A stretch of 64,000 nucleotides of DNA, taken from positions 1 to 64,000 of the forward strand of contig OX463829.1 in assembly GCA_949825045.1 (NCBI GenBank), read 5' to 3'. This document shows positions 1 through 14,547 of this stretch, piece after piece (the first letter of the stretch is position 1; each line of letters begins with the position of its first letter). This stretch comes from Argyresthia goedartella (taxonomy: Eukaryota > Arthropoda > Insecta > Lepidoptera > Argyresthiidae). The position numbers and the translations under genes are program-made. The notes below the pieces were generated by a model. The model searched no databases and was not told the origin of the DNA. It saw only the letters and a list, made by a program, of their open reading frames with translations.

Positions 1-3000
1 CCTAACCTAACCTAACCTAACCTAACCTAACCTAACCTAACCTAACCTAACCTAACCTAACCTAACCTAACCTAACCTAACCTAACCTAACCTAACCTAA
101 CCTAACCTAACCTAACCTAACCTAACCTAACCTAACCTAACCTAACCTAACCTAACCTAACCTAACCTAACCTAACCTAACCTAACCTAACCTAACCTAA
201 CCTAACCTAACCTAACCTAACCTAACCTAACCTAACCTAACCTAACCTAACCTAACCTAACCTAACCTAACCTAACCTAACCTAACCTAACCTAACCTAA
301 CCTAACCTAACCTAACCTAACCTAACCTAACCTAACCTAACCTAACCTAACCTAACCTAACCTAACCTAACCTAACCTAACCTAACCTAACCTAACCTAA
401 CCTAACCTAACCTAACCTAACCTAACCTAACCTAACCTAACCTAACCTAACCTAACCTAACCTAACCTAACCTAACCTAACCTAACCTAACCTAACCTAA
501 CCTAACCTAACCTAACCTAACCTAACCTAACCTAACCTAACCTAACCTAACCTAACCTAACCTAACCTAACCTAACCTAACCTAACCTAACCTAACCTAA
601 CCTAACCTAACCTAACCTAACCTAACCTAACCTAACCTAACCTAACCTAACCTAACCTAACCTAACCTAACCTAACCTAACCTAACCTAACCTAACCTAA
701 CCTAACCTAACCTAACCTAACCTAACCTAACCTAACCTAACCTAACCTAACCTAACCTAACCTAACCTAACCTAACCTAACCTAACCTAACCTAACCTAA
801 CCTAACCTAACCTAACCTAACCTAACCTAACCTAACCTAACCTAACCTAACCTAACCTAACCTAACCTAACCTAACCTAACCTAACCTAACCTAACCTAA
901 CCTAACCTAACCTAACCTAACCTAACCTAACCTAACCTAACCTAACCTAACCTAACCTAACCTAACCTAACCTAACCTAACCTAACCTAACCTAACCTAA
1001 CCTAACCTAACCTAACCTAACCTAACCTAACCTAACCTAACCTAACCTAACCTAACCTAACCTAACCTAACCTAACCTAACCTAACCTAACCTAACCTAA
1101 CCTAACCTAACCTAACCTAACCTAACCTAACCTAACCTAACCTAACCTAACCTAACCTAACCTAACCTAACCTAACCTAACCTAACCTAACCTAACCTAA
1201 CCTAACCTAACCTAACCTAACCTAACCTAACCTAACCTAACCTAACCTAACCTAACCTAACCTAACCTAACCTAACCTAACCTAACCTAACCTAACCTAA
1301 CCTAACCTAACCTAACCTAACCTAACCTAACCTAACCTAACCTAACCTAACCTAACCTAACCTAACCTAACCTAACCTAACCTAACCTAACCTAACCTAA
1401 CCTAACCTAACCTAACCTAACCTAACCTAACCTAACCTAACCTAACCTAACCTAACCTAACCTAACCTAACCTAACCTAACCTAACCTAACCTAACCTAA
1501 CCTAACCTAACCTAACCTAACCTAACCTAACCTAACCTAACCTAACCTAACCTAACCTAACCTAACCTAACCTAACCTAACCTAACCTAACCTAACCTAA
1601 CCTAACCTAACCTAACCTAACCTAACCTAACCTAACCTAACCTAACCTAACCTAACCTAACCTAACCTAACCTAACCTAACCTAACCTAACCTAACCTAA
1701 CCTAACCTAACCTAACCTAACCTAACCTAACCTAACCTAACCTAACCTAACCTAACCTAACCTAACCTAACCTAACCTAACCTAACCTAACCTAACCTAA
1801 CCTAACCTAACCTAACCTAACCTAACCTAACCTAACCTAACCTAACCTAACCTAACCTAACCTAACCTAACCTAACCTAACCTAACCTAACCTAACCTAA
1901 CCTAACCTAACCTAACCTAACCTAACCTAACCTAACCTAACCTAACCTAACCTAACCTAACCTAACCTAACCTAACCTAACCTAACCTAACCTAACCTAA
2001 CCTAACCTAACCTAACCTAACCTAACCTAACCTAACCTAACCTAACCTAACCTAACCTAACCTAACCTAACCTAACCTAACCTAACCTAACCTAACCTAA
2101 CCTAACCTAACCTAACCTAACCTAACCTAACCTAACCTAACCTAACCTAACCTAACCTAACCTAACCTAACCTAACCTAACCTAACCTAACCTAACCTAA
2201 CCTAACCTAACCTAACCTAACCTAACCTAACCTAACCTAACCTAACCTAACCTAACCTAACCTAACCTAACCTAACCTAACCTAACCTAACCTAACCTAA
2301 CCTAACCTAACCTAACCTAACCTAACCTAACCTAACCTAACCTAACCTAACCTAACCTAACCTAACCTAACCTAACCTAACCTAACCTAACCTAACCTAA
2401 CCTAACCTAACCTAACCTAACCTAACCTAACCTAACCTAACCTAACCTAACCTAACCTAACCTAACCTAACCTAACCTAACCTAACCTAACCTAACCTAA
2501 CCTAACCTAACCTAACCTAACCTAACCTAACCTAACCTAACCTAACCTAACCTAACCTAACCTAACCTAACCTAACCTAACCTAACCTAACCTAACCTAA
2601 CCTAACCTAACCTAACCTAACCTAACCTAACCTAACCTAACCTAACCTAACCTAACCTAACCTAACCTAACCTAACCTAACCTAACCTAACCTAACCTAA
2701 CCTAACCTAACCTAACCTAACCTAACCTAACCTAACCTAACCTAACCTAACCTAACCTAACCTAACCTAACCTAACCTAACCTAACCTAACCTAACCTAA
2801 CCTAACCTAACCTAACCTAACCTAACCTAACCTAACCTAACCTAACCTAACCTAACCTAACCTAACCTAACCTAACCTAACCTAACCTAACCTAACCTAA
2901 CCTAACCTAACCTAACCTAACCTAACCTAACCTAACCTAACCTAACCTAACCTAACCTAACCTAACCTAACCTAACCTAACCTAACCTAACCTAACCTAA

Positions 3001-6000
3001 CCTAACCTAACCTAACCTAACCTAACCTAACCTAACCTAACCTAACCTAACCTAACCTAACCTAACCTAACCTAACCTAACCTAACCTAACCTAACCTAA
3101 CCTAACCTAACCTAACCTAACCTAACCTAACCTAACCTAACCTAACCTAACCTAACCTAACCTAACCTAACCTAACCTAACCTAACCTAACCTAACCTAA
3201 CCTAACCTAACCTAACCTAACCTAACCTAACCTAACCTAACCTAACCTAACCTAACCTAACCTAACCTAACCTAACCTAACCTAACCTAACCTAACCTAA
3301 CCTAACCTAACCTAACCTAACCTAACCTAACCTAACCTAACCTAACCTAACCTAACCTAACCTAACCTAACCTAACCTAACCTAACCTAACCTAACCTAA
3401 CCTAACCTAACCTAACCTAACCTAACCTAACCTAACCTAACCTAACCTAACCTAACCTAACCTAACCTAACCTAACCTAACCTAACCTAACCTAACCTAA
3501 CCTAACCTAACCTAACCTAACCTAACCTAACCTAACCTAACCTAACCTAACCTAACCTAACCTAACCTAACCTAACCTAACCTAACCTATACCTAACCTA
3601 ACCTAACCTAACCTAACCTAACCTAACCTAACCTAACCTAACCTAACCTAACCTAACCTAACCTAACCTAACCTAACCTAACCTAACCTAACCTAACCTA
3701 ACCTAACCTAACCTAACCTAACCTAACCTAACCTAACCTAACCTAACCTAACCTAACCTAACCTAACCTAACCTAACCTAACCTAACCTAACCTAACCTA
3801 ACCTAACCTAACCTAACCTAACCTAACCTAACCTAACCTAACCTAACCTAACCTAACCTAACCTAACCTAACCTAACCTAACCTAACCTAACCTAACCTA
3901 ACCTAACCTAACCTAACCTAACCTAACCTAACCTAACCTAACCTAACCTAACCTAACCTAACCTAACCTAACCTAACCTAACCTAACCTAACCTAACCTA
4001 ACCTAACCTAACCTAACCTAACCTAACCTAACCTAACCTAACCTAACCTAACCTAACCTAACCTAACCTAACCTAACCTAACCTAACCTAACCTAACCTA
4101 ACCTAACCTAACCTAACCTAACCTAACCTAACCTAACCTAACCTAACCTAACCTAACCTAACCTAACCTAACCTAACCTAACCTAACCTAACCTAACCTA
4201 ACCTAACCTAACCTAACCTAACCTAACCTAACCTAACCTAACCTAACCTAACCTAACCTAACCTAACCTAACCTAACCTAACCTAACCTAACCTAACCTA
4301 ACCTAACCTAACCTAACCTAACCTAACCTAACCTAACCTAACCTAACCTAACCTAACCTAACCTAACCTAACCTAACCTAACCTAACCTAACCTAACCTA
4401 ACCTAACCTAACCTAACCTAACCTAACCTAACCTAACCTAACCTAACCTAACCTAACCTAACCTAACCTAACCTAACCTAACCTAACCTAACCTAACCTA
4501 ACCTAACCTAACCTAACCTAACCTAACCTAACCTAACCTAACCTAACCTAACCTAACCTAACCTAACCTAACCTAACCTAACCTAACCTAACCTAACCTA
4601 ACCTAACCTAACCTAACCTAACCTAACCTAACCTAACCTAACCTAACCTAACCTAACCTAACCTAACCTAACCTAACCTAACCTAACCTAACCTAACCTA
4701 ACCTAACCTAACCTAACCTAACCTAACCTAACCTAACCTAACCTAACCTAACCTAACCTAACCTAACCTAACCTAACCTAACCTAACCTAACCTAACCTA
4801 ACCTAACCTAACCTAACCTAACCTAACCTAACCTAACCTAACCTAACCTAACCTAACCTAACCTAACCTAACCTAACCTAACCTAACCTAACCTAACCTA
4901 ACCTAACCTAACCTAACCTAACCTAACCTAACCTAACCTAACCTAACCTAACCTAACCTAACCTAACCTAACCTAACCTAACCTAACCTAACCTAACCTA
5001 ACCTAACCTAACCTAACCTAACCTAACCTAACCTAACCTAACCTAACCTAACCTAACCTAACCTAACCTAACCTAACCTAACCTAACCTAACCTAACCTA
5101 ACCTAACCTAACCTAACCTAACCTAACCTAACCTAACCTAACCTAACCTAACCTAACCTAACCTAACCTAACCTAACCTAACCTAACCTAACCTAACCTA
5201 ACCTAACCTAACCTAACCTAACCTAACCTAACCTAACCTAACCTAACCTAACCTAACCTAACCTAACCTAACCTAACCTAACCTAACCTAACCTAACCTA
5301 ACCTAACCTAACCTAACCTAACCTAACCTAACCTAACCTAACCTAACCTAACCTAACCTAACCTAACCTAACCTAACCTAACCTAACCTAACCTAACCTA
5401 ACCTAACCTAACCTAACCTAACCTAACCTAACCTAACCTAACCTAACCTAACCTAACCTAACCTAACCTAACCTAACCTAACCTAACCTAACCTAACCTA
5501 ACCTAACCTAACCTAACCTAACCTAACCTAACCTAACCTAACCTAACCTAACCTAACCTAACCTAACCTAACCTAACCTAACCTAACCTAACCTAACCTA
5601 ACCTAACCTAACCTAACCTAACCTAACCTAACCTAACCTAACCTAACCTAACCTAACCTAACCTAACCTAACCTAACCTAACCTAACCTAACCTAACCTA
5701 ACCTAACCTAACCTAACCTAACCTAACCTAACCTAACCTAACCTAACCTAACCTAACCTAACCTAACCTAACCTAACCTAACCTAACCTAACCTAACCTA
5801 ACCTAACCTAACCTAACCTAACCTAACCTAACCTAACCTAACCTAACCTAACCTAACCTAACCTAACCTAACCTAACCTAACCTAACCTAACCTAACCTA
5901 ACCTAACCTAACCTAACCTAACCTAACCTAACCTAACCTAACCTAACCTAACCTAACCTAACCTAACCTAACCTAACCTAACCTAACCTAACCTAACCTA

Positions 6001-8547
6001 ACCTAACCTAACCTAACCTAACCTAACCTAACCTAACCTAACCTAACCTAACCTAACCTAACCTAACCTAACCTAACCTAACCTAACCTAACCTAACCTA
6101 ACCTAACCTAACCTAACCTAACCTAACCTAACCTAACCTAACCTAACCTAACCTAACCTAACCTAACCTAACCTAACCTAACCTAACCTAACCTAACCTA
6201 ACCTAACCTAACCTAACCTAACCTAACCTAACCTAACCTAACCTAACCTAACCTAACCTAACCTAACCTAACCTAACCTAACCTAACCTAACCTAACCTA
6301 ACCTAACCTAACCTAACCTAACCTAACCTAACCTAACCTAACCTAACCTAACCTAACCTAACCTAACCTAACCTAACCTAACCTAACCTAACCTAACCTA
6401 ACCTAACCTAACCTAACCTAACCTAACCTAACCTAACCTAACCTAACCTAACCTAACCTAACCTAACCTAACCTAACCTAACCTAACCTAACCTAACCTA
6501 ACCTAACCTAACCTAACCTAACCTAACCTAACCTAACCTAACCTAACCTAACCTAACCTAACCTAACCTAACCTAACCTAACCTAACCTAACCTAACCTA
6601 ACCTAACCTAACCTAACCTAACCTAACCTAACCTAACCTAACCTAACCTAACCTAACCTAACCTAACCTAACCTAACCTAACCTAACCTAACCTAACCTA
6701 ACCTAACCTAACCTAACCTAACCTAACCTAACCTAACCTAACCTAACCTAACCTAACCTAACCTAACCTAACCTAACCTAACCTAACCTAACCTAACCTA
6801 ACCTAACCTAACCTAACCTAACCTAACCTAACCTAACCTAACCTAACCTAACCTAACCTAACCTAACCTAACCTAACCTAACCTAACCTAACCTAACCTA
6901 ACCTAACCTAACCTAACCTAACCTAACCTAACCTAACCTAACCTAACCTAACCTAACCTAACCTAACCTAACCTAACCTAACCTAACCTAACCTAACCTA
7001 ACCTAACCTAACCTAACCTAACCTAACCTAACCTAACCTAACCTAACCTAACCTAACCTAACCTAACCTAACCTAACCTAACCTAACCTAACCTAACCTA
7101 ACCTAACCTAACCTAACCTAACCTAACCTAACCTAACCTAACCTAACCTAACCTAACCTAACCTAACCTAACCTAACCTAACCTAACCTAACCTAACCTA
7201 ACCTAACCTAACCTAACCTAACCTAACCTAACCTAACCTAACCTAACCTAACCTAACCTAACCTAACCTAACCTAACCTAACCTAACCTAACCTAACCTA
7301 ACCTAACCTAACCTAACCTAACCTAACCTAACCTAACCTAACCTAACCTAACCTAACCTAACCTAACCTAACCTAACCTAACCTAACCTAACCTAACCTA
7401 ACCTAACCTAACCTAACCTAACCTAACCTAACCTAACCTAACCTAACCTAACCTAACCTAACCTAACCTAACCTAACCTAACCTAACCTAACCTAACCTA
7501 ACCTAACCTAACCTAACCTAACCTAACCTAACCTAACCTAACCTAACCTAACCTAACCTAACCTAACCTAACCTAACCTAACCTAACCTAACCTAACCTA
7601 ACCTAACCTAACCTAACCTAACCTAACCTAACCTAACCTAACCTAACCTAACCTAACCTAACCTAACCTAACCTAACCTAACCTAACCTAACCTAACCTA
7701 ACCTAACCTAACCTAACCTAACCTAACCTAACCTAACCTAACCTAACCTAACCTAACCTAACCTAACCTAACCTAACCTAACCTAACCTAACCTAACCTA
7801 ACCTAACCTAACCTAACCTAACCTAACCTAACCTAACCTAACCTAACCTAACCTAACCTAACCTAACCTAACCTAACCTAACCTAACCTAACCTAACCTA
7901 ACCTAACCTAACCTAACCTAACCTAACCTAACCTAACCTAACCTAACCTAACCTAACCTAACCTAACCTAACCTAACCTAACCTAACCTAACCTAACCTA
8001 ACCTAACCTAACCTAACCTAACCTAACCTAACCTAACCTAACCTAACCTAACCTAACCTAACCTAACCTAACCTAACCTAACCTAACCTAACCTAACCTA
8101 ACCTAACCTAACCTAACCTAACCTAACCTAACCTAACCTAACCTAACCTAACCTAACCTAACCTAACCTAACCTAACCTAACCTAACCTAACCTAACCTA
8201 ACCTAACCTAACCTAACCTAACCTAACCTAACCTAACCTAACCTAACCTAACCTAACCTAACCTAACCTAACCTAACCTAACCTAACCTAACCTAACCTA
8301 ACCTAACCTAACCTAACCTAACCTAACCTAACCTAACCTAACCTAACCTAACCTAACCTAACCTAACCTAACCTAACCTAACCTAACCTAACCTAACCTA
8401 ACCTAACCTAACCTAACCTAACCTAACCTAACCTAACCTAACCTAACCTAACCTAACCTAACCTAACCTAACCTAACCTAACCTAACCTAACCTAACCTA
8501 ACCTAACCTAACCTAACCTAACCTAACCTAACCTAACCTACCTAACC
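1..8547. repeat. Terminal telomere array (CCTAA)n
   Basis: Tandem CCTAA on the plus strand (TTAGG on the complement), the canonical arthropod telomere repeat, starting at base 1. The C-rich strand reading 5' to 3' from the left edge fits a left chromosome end. I see only two irregular units: a 6-bp CCTATA near 3,586-3,591, which shifts the phase of the rest, and a 4-bp CCTA at about 8,537-8,540 just before the first retrotransposon. The uniformity suggests sequence kept homogeneous by telomerase or by recombination. Confidence 0.97.
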
Positions 8548-10304
8548 ACAGATCGGTGAGAGTTAAATATGCTGGACAGGAACACTGTATGGGTACGAGT
8601 AAAGGTTGCGTTCAGGGCTCCATAGGTGGGCCAATCCTCTGGAACCTTTTGTTGGACCCACTCCTTCGGCAGTTAGAAGAAAGAGGCATCTACTGCCAAG
8701 CATTCGCCGATGATATCGTCTTGGTGTTTGACGGGAATACAGCGCTTGAGATTGAGAGGCAGGCAAATCTCACTCTTGAGCATGTTCGAGCGTGGGGTGT
8801 CAGAAACCGTATGAAGTTTGCACCGCACAAAACCTGTGCGATGGTGGTAACCAGAAGGTTAAAGTACGACACACCACGTTTGAGCATGGGCGGGGTCGGG
8901 ATCGGCCTGTCTCGAGAAATCAAACTACTTGGTCTCACCATTGATGATAAGCTCACTTTCAACAAACATGTAACCCTAGCCTGCAAAAGAGCAATATCCA
9001 TTTATAAACAATTGGCGAGAGCAGCTCGTGTCAGCTGGGGTTTACACCCGGAGGTGGTTAGGTTGATTTACACAGCAGCAGTCGAGCCTGTGCTGCTGTA
9101 TGCTGCGAGTGCGTGGGCGCCAACCGCTAATAAATTGGGTATCCGCAAGCAGTTGAGTGTGGTGCAGAGAGGATTTGCTCAAAAAATGTGCAGAGCTTAC
9201 CGCACTGTGTCCCTGGACTCAGCCCTGGTGTTGGCAGGAATACTCCCTCTCGATCTCCGAATTCGTGAGGCAGCCTCGTTATACGAGGCTAAAAAGGGGA
9301 TTCCCAAGCCGGCGCTGGGTGACGGGGGGGTGGAGCGGATGGCTCGCAAAATAGATTTCCCACACCCCGCCGAGCAAACGAGCCTCGAGTTCGGCATCTT
9401 GGCGGACGAGGAACAATATAAGACAATCTCGAATTTCGAAATTTGCATATTCACCGATGGCAGCAAGATTGAGGGTAAAGTGGGTGCGGCGCTGTCCCTG
9501 TGGAGAGGCGAAACAGAGATCCGATTCTTAAAGCTTAAGTTATCGCCTTACTGCACTGTCTACCAGGCAGAACTCCTGGCGCTCTGTCAAGCGGTTAGAG
9601 AAGTGCTCAAGCACCCGTCGTGCACCACAGTGGGTATCTGCAGCGACTCGATGACGGCTCTCCAAACGGCAACAAACGTCGGTTCTACTCATCCCCTAGC
9701 AGTTGAAATTAGAGAAAAATTGACACTTTGTAGACGCCAGAACAAGTGTGTTTCTCTGTTCTGGATCAAAGCCCATGCAGGACTGGAAGGAAATGAGAGA
9801 GCCGATCAGCTCGCAAAAGATGCTGCTCTCAGGTCAAAAACCCGGCCACAATACGACCTATGTCCTGTTTCATTCGTCAAGCGTATGAACAGACTAGAAA
9901 CAATTGCCGAATGGAACAGGAGATATAAAGGCGGGAAAACGGCTGCAATTACCAAGCTGTTTTTCCCTGATGCATCAGCGGCGTACAAAACAGCACGAAA
10001 TATTGTACAATCATACATCACAACACAACTTTTCACAGGGCATGGTGGGTTTTCCGAATACCTACACCGTTTCAAGCGTAAGGATAGCCCATCGTGCGCC
10101 TGCGACCCAGCCGTGAGCGAAACAGTCCCCCACATCATAGCCGAATGCCCAATATTTGCCAAAGAAAGGTTTGAGGTAGAGCAGGAGATAAATGAAAAAA
10201 TCGAGAGTGGAAATTTCGCGAAAATAATGAGTGGCACGCATAAAGACTCATTTTTAGAGTATTGTAAGAAGATAGTTATAAACGTAAATAAAAGAAATAA
10301 GTAG
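8548..10304 (+). CDS. ORF2 fragment, RT C-terminal half plus RNase H (telomeric retrotransposon copy 1)
   Basis: This is an uninterrupted reading frame from the 5' truncation to a TAG stop at 10,302. It encodes the end of a reverse transcriptase (GCVQGSIGGPILWN, then the catalytic FADD at residues 50-53, then LLGLTIDDKLTF), a connection region, and an RNase H. The RNase H acidic residues are visible in FTDGSK, YQAELLAL, CSDSMTAL and GNERADQLAKDA. A C-terminal CxC...H...C motif (CACD...HIIAECP) resembles the terminal zinc finger of R1-clade ORF2 proteins. There is no native start codon, because the frame comes straight out of the truncation. It lacks the endonuclease and the first RT motifs, so it cannot move by itself. 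Confidence 0.9.
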
Positions 10305-10693
10305 AATTAAGGAAACCATGATATTATCATATTTTGATGATATGAGAAAATATCATAGAGATAAATATAAAGACAAAGTGTGAAAGGTAGGTTATTATAA
10401 GTGCTCAAATAGGTCGTACAAAATAGTTTAATTTATGGAAAAAAAGGAAAAGGAAAAAAAAAAAAAAAAAAAAATTAAAAAAAAAAAAAAAAAAAAATAA
10501 TAATAATAATAATAATATTGTGTTTACATATATAAAAAGAAAAAGAACAAAAAAGTATCTCCTACATTAGTTAGTTATAGTAGTTTTGTTATAGTTAGAT
10601 AAATAATGATAAGATATAATAACATAAACGTAATAAAAAAGGCCTTGTCTAAGATAAGGGTAAAATGTAAAGGGTGTGCATCAGGGTTTTTTA

Positions 10694-10735
10694 GTCGGTA
10701 AGAGTCCGACACTGTCTGGGTCTCCCCTCCCAGAC
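10694..10735 (+). promoter_or_regulatory. Two-hairpin 3'-UTR module, TRAS-like copy 1
   Basis: Hairpin 1 is GTCGG (10,694-10,698), a 7-nt loop TAAGAGT, then CCGAC (10,706-10,710). Hairpin 2 is GTCTGGG (10,714-10,720), an 8-nt loop, then CCCAGAC (10,729-10,735). Both stems are perfect and lie about 57 bp before the poly(A) end. The position fits an RNA signal recognised by the element's own reverse transcriptase. That role is inferred from SART1 work, where the 3' UTR is needed for retrotransposition. Confidence 0.75.
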
Positions 10736-10792
10736 GTCCATGAGGATTTTTCCCAGGTGCAACCCTACTTTATAAAAAAAAAAAAAAAAAAA

Positions 10793-11607
10793 CTAACCTA
10801 ACCTAACCTAACCTAACCTAACCTAACCTAACCTAACCTAACCTAACCTAACCTAACCTAACCTAACCTAACCTAACCTAACCTAACCTAACCTAACCTA
10901 ACCTAACCTAACCTAACCTAACCTAACCTAACCTAACCTAACCTAACCTAACCTAACCTAACCTAACCTAACCTAACCTAACCTAACCTAACCTAACCTA
11001 ACCTAACCTAACCTAACCTAACCTAACCTAACCTAACCTAACCTAACCTAACCTAACCTAACCTAACCTAACCTAACCTAACCTAACCTAACCTAACCTA
11101 ACCTAACCTAACCTAACCTAACCTAACCTAACCTAACCTAACCTAACCTAACCTAACCTAACCTAACCTAACCTAACCTAACCTAACCTAACCTAACCTA
11201 ACCTAACCTAACCTAACCTAACCTAACCTAACCTAACCTAACCTAACCTAACCTAACCTAACCTAACCTAACCTAACCTAACCTAACCTAACCTAACCTA
11301 ACCTAACCTAACCTAACCTAACCTAACCTAACCTAACCTAACCTAACCTAACCTAACCTAAACCTAACCTAACCTAACCTAACCTAACCTAACCTAACCT
11401 AACCTAACCTAACCTAACCTAACCTAACCTAACCTAACCTAACCTAACCTAACCTAACCTAACCTAACCTAACCTAACCTAACCTAACCTAACCTAACCT
11501 AACCTAACCTAACCTAACCTAACCTAACCTAACCTAACCTAACCTAACCTAACCTAACCTAACCTAACCTAACCTAACCTAACCTAACCTAACCTAACCT
11601 AACCTAA
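10793..11607. repeat. Interstitial telomere array 2 (CCTAA)n
   Basis: About 815 bp of CCTAA repeat between TRAS-like copies 1 and 2. It starts with CTAACC after poly(A) and contains one 6-bp unit CCTAAA near 11,357-11,362. No other interruption is visible. Confidence 0.97.
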
Positions 11608-11608
11608 T

Positions 11609-14374
11609 TACACAAACAAGTACACAAACAATACCTACTAAGAAACACACAGAAACACTTACAATACCGTGGTGGTCTCAGGAGCTTGCTGAGATGAAAA
11701 GGGAAGTCAACACCAGAAGACGAAGGATAAAAAATGCAGCACCGGTCCGAAGAGATACTGTGGTTGGCCTGTACTTGAAAAAGAAAGAAGAATATGAGTT
11801 AGCAGAAAAGAAAGCTCAAACTGAGAGCTGGAAGGAGTTTTGTGGTAAACAGGATAAGGAGGGTGTTTGGGAAGGAATATACAGAATAATAAGAAGAACC
11901 GCAAAGAGGGAAGAAGATATTCCACTTGAGAAGAATGGGCAAATACTAGACGCCAGGGAATCGGCACGACTACTGGCCGAGACCTTTTACCCTGAGGACA
12001 AACAAGAGGACGACAGCTTGGAACATCAACAAGTAAGAGCAGTAGCTGACCAAGTAAACGCGTGGAGTCATGCTGAGCATCATGACCCACCGTTTACCGT
12101 AAGGGAACTGAACCATGCAGCAGAGTCCTTTAATCCAAAGAAGGCTCCGGGAGCTGATGGATTTACAGCTGATATATGCGTCCATGCAATAAAATGCGAT
12201 ACCGAATACTTTTTGGCACTATTGAACAAGTGTTTGGCTTGCCACTACTTCCCAAAAGTATGGAAGGAGGCAACGGTAGTGGTTTTGAGAAAACCAAATA
12301 AAGAAACTTACTTCGTACCTAAATCGTGTCGACCGATCGGACTTTTGCCTGTACTAGGAAAGATCTACGAAAAGATGCTGGTTGCTCGCCTCAAATATTA
12401 CGTTTTGCCTACCATTAGCCCACACCAATATGGATTTATGCCCCAGAAAAGCACTGAAGACTCCCTCTACACCCTAATTCAGTACATCCGTATGAATTTA
12501 GACCAAAAGAAAATACTTACAGTTGTGTCGCTGGATATAGAGGGGGCTTTTGATAGTGCCTGGTGGCCAGCCATAAAAGTGCGTCTGGCAGAGGTGGACT
12601 GCCCAGTGAACTTGAGGCGAGTAATCGGTAGCTATCTTGAAGACAGATCGGTGAGAGTTAAATATGCTGGACAGGAACACTGTATGGGTACGAGTAAGGG
12701 TTGCGTTCAGGGCTCCATAGGTGGGCCAATCCTCTGGAACCTTTTGTTGGACCCACTCCTTCGGCAGTTAGAAGAAAGAGGCATCTACTGCCAAGCATTC
12801 GCCGATGATATCGTCTTGGTGTTCGACGGGAATACAGCGCTTGAGATTGAGAGGCAGGCAAATCTCACTCTTGAGCATGTTCGAGCGTGGGGTGTCAGAA
12901 ACCGTATGAAGTTTGCACCGCACAAAACCTGTGCGATGGTGGTAACCAGAAGGTTAAAGTACGACACACCACGTTTGAGCATGGGCGGGGTCGGGATCGG
13001 CCTGTCTCGAGAAATCAAACTACTTGGTCTCACCATTGATGATAAGCTCACTTTCAACAAACATGTAACCCTAGCCTGCAAAAGAGCAATATCCATTTAT
13101 AAACAATTGGCGAGAGCAGCTCGTGTCAGCTGGGGTTTACACCCGGAGGTGGTTAGGTTGATTTACACAGCAGCAGTCGAGCCTGTGCTGCTGTATGCTG
13201 CGAGTGCGTGGGCGCCAACCGCTAATAAATTGGGTATCCGCAAGCAGTTGAGTGTGGTGCAGAGAGGATTTGCTCAAAAAATGTGCAGAGCTTACCGCAC
13301 TGTGTCCCTGGACTCAGCCCTGGTGTTGGCAGGAATACTCCCTCTCGATCTCCGAATTCGTGAGGCAGCCTCGTTATACGAGGCTAAAAAGGGGATTCCC
13401 AAGCCGGCGCTGGGTGACGGGGGGGTGGAGCGGATGGCTCGCAAAATAGATTTCCCACACCCCGCCGAGCAAACGAGCCTCGAGTTCGGCATCTTGGCGG
13501 ACGAGGAACAATATAAGACAATCTCTAATTTCGAAATTTGCATATTCACCGATGGCAGCAAGATTGGGGGTAAAGTGGGTGCGGCGCTGTCCCTGTGGAG
13601 AGGCGAAACAGAGATCCGATTTTTGAAGCTTAAGTTATCGCCTTACTGCACTGTCTACCAGGCAGAACTCCTGGCGCTCTGTCAAGCGGTTAGAGAAGTG
13701 CTCAAGCACCCGTCGTGCACCACAGTGGGTATCTGCAGCGACTCGATGACGGCTCTCCAAATCCCCTAGCAGTTGAAATTAGAGAAAAATTGACACTTTG
13801 TAGACGCCAAAACAAGTGTGTTTCTCTGTTCTGGATCAAAGCCCATGCAGGACTGGAAGGAAATGAGAGAGCCGATCAGCTCGCAAAAGATGCTGCTCTC
13901 AGGTCAAAAACCCGGCCACAATACGACCTATGTCCTGTTTCATTCGTCAAGCGTATGAACAGACTAGAAACAATTGCCGAATGGAACAGGAGATATAAAG
14001 GCGGGAAAACGGCTGCAATCACCAAGCTGTTTTTCCCTGATGCATCAGCGGCGTACAAAACAGCACGAAATATTGTACAATCATACATCACAACACAACT
14101 TTTCACAGGGCATGGTGGGTTTTCCGAATACCTACACCGTTTCAAGCGTAAGGATAGCCCATCGTGCGCCTGCGACCCAGCCGTGAGCGAAACAGTCCCC
14201 CACATCATAGCCGAATGCCCAATATTTGCCAAAGAAAGGTTTGAGGTAGAGCAGGAGATAAATGAAAAAATCGAGAGTGGAAATTTCGCGAAAATAATGA
14301 GTGGCACGCATAAAGATTCATTTTTAGAGTACTGTAAGAAGATAGTTATAAACGTAAATAAAAGAAATAAGTAG
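11609..14374 (+). pseudogene. ORF2 of copy 2: complete RT, RNase H frameshifted
   Basis: The frame is open from the truncation (about 11,609) through an ATG at 11,694 to a premature stop at 13,767. It then resumes in another frame to 14,374. RT motifs in order are KKAPGADGFTAD, CRPIGLLPVLGKIYEKM, YGFMPQKSTEDS, the first catalytic Asp in SLDIEGAFDSAWW, VQGSIGGPILWN and the FADD box. RNase H starts at FTDGSKIGG (copies 1 and 4 have IEG). Against copy 1, 25 bp are missing at about 13,761, between GGCTCTCCAAA and TCCCCTAGCAG. This removes the region after the third RNase H acidic motif and shifts the frame. The rest of RNase H and the C-terminal CxC...H...C motif remain in the second frame. Confidence 0.9.
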
Positions 14375-14508
14375 AATTAAGGAAACCATGATATTATCAT
14401 ATTTTGATGATATGAGAAAATATCATAGAGATAAATATAAAGACAAAGTGTGAAAGGTAGGTTATTATAAGTGCTCAAATAGGTCGTACAAAATAGTTTA
14501 ATTTATGG

Positions 14509-14547
<39 letters not shown>

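Larger units (their letters stand above)
8548..10792 (+). mobile_element. TRAS-like telomeric non-LTR retrotransposon, copy 1 (5'-truncated)
   Basis: Inserted in the CCTAA array. The 5' junction is where the sequence leaves CCTAACC and joins the family sequence seen also at 12,642. The 3' end is a poly(A) tract of about 20 A ending at 10,792, followed by CTAACC, one C short of a full unit. It holds the 3' half of ORF2 and a 3' UTR of about 490 bp with internal A-runs and (AAT)n. The orientation (poly(A) running into CCTAA) is opposite to the element at 17.6-22.3 kb, as described for TRAS versus SART. The family label is inferred from this orientation and from the protein, not from a database match. 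Confidence 0.9.

Noticed and set aside
1..8547. CRISPR-like repeat array
   Set aside because: The tandem units have no spacers; this is a telomere.
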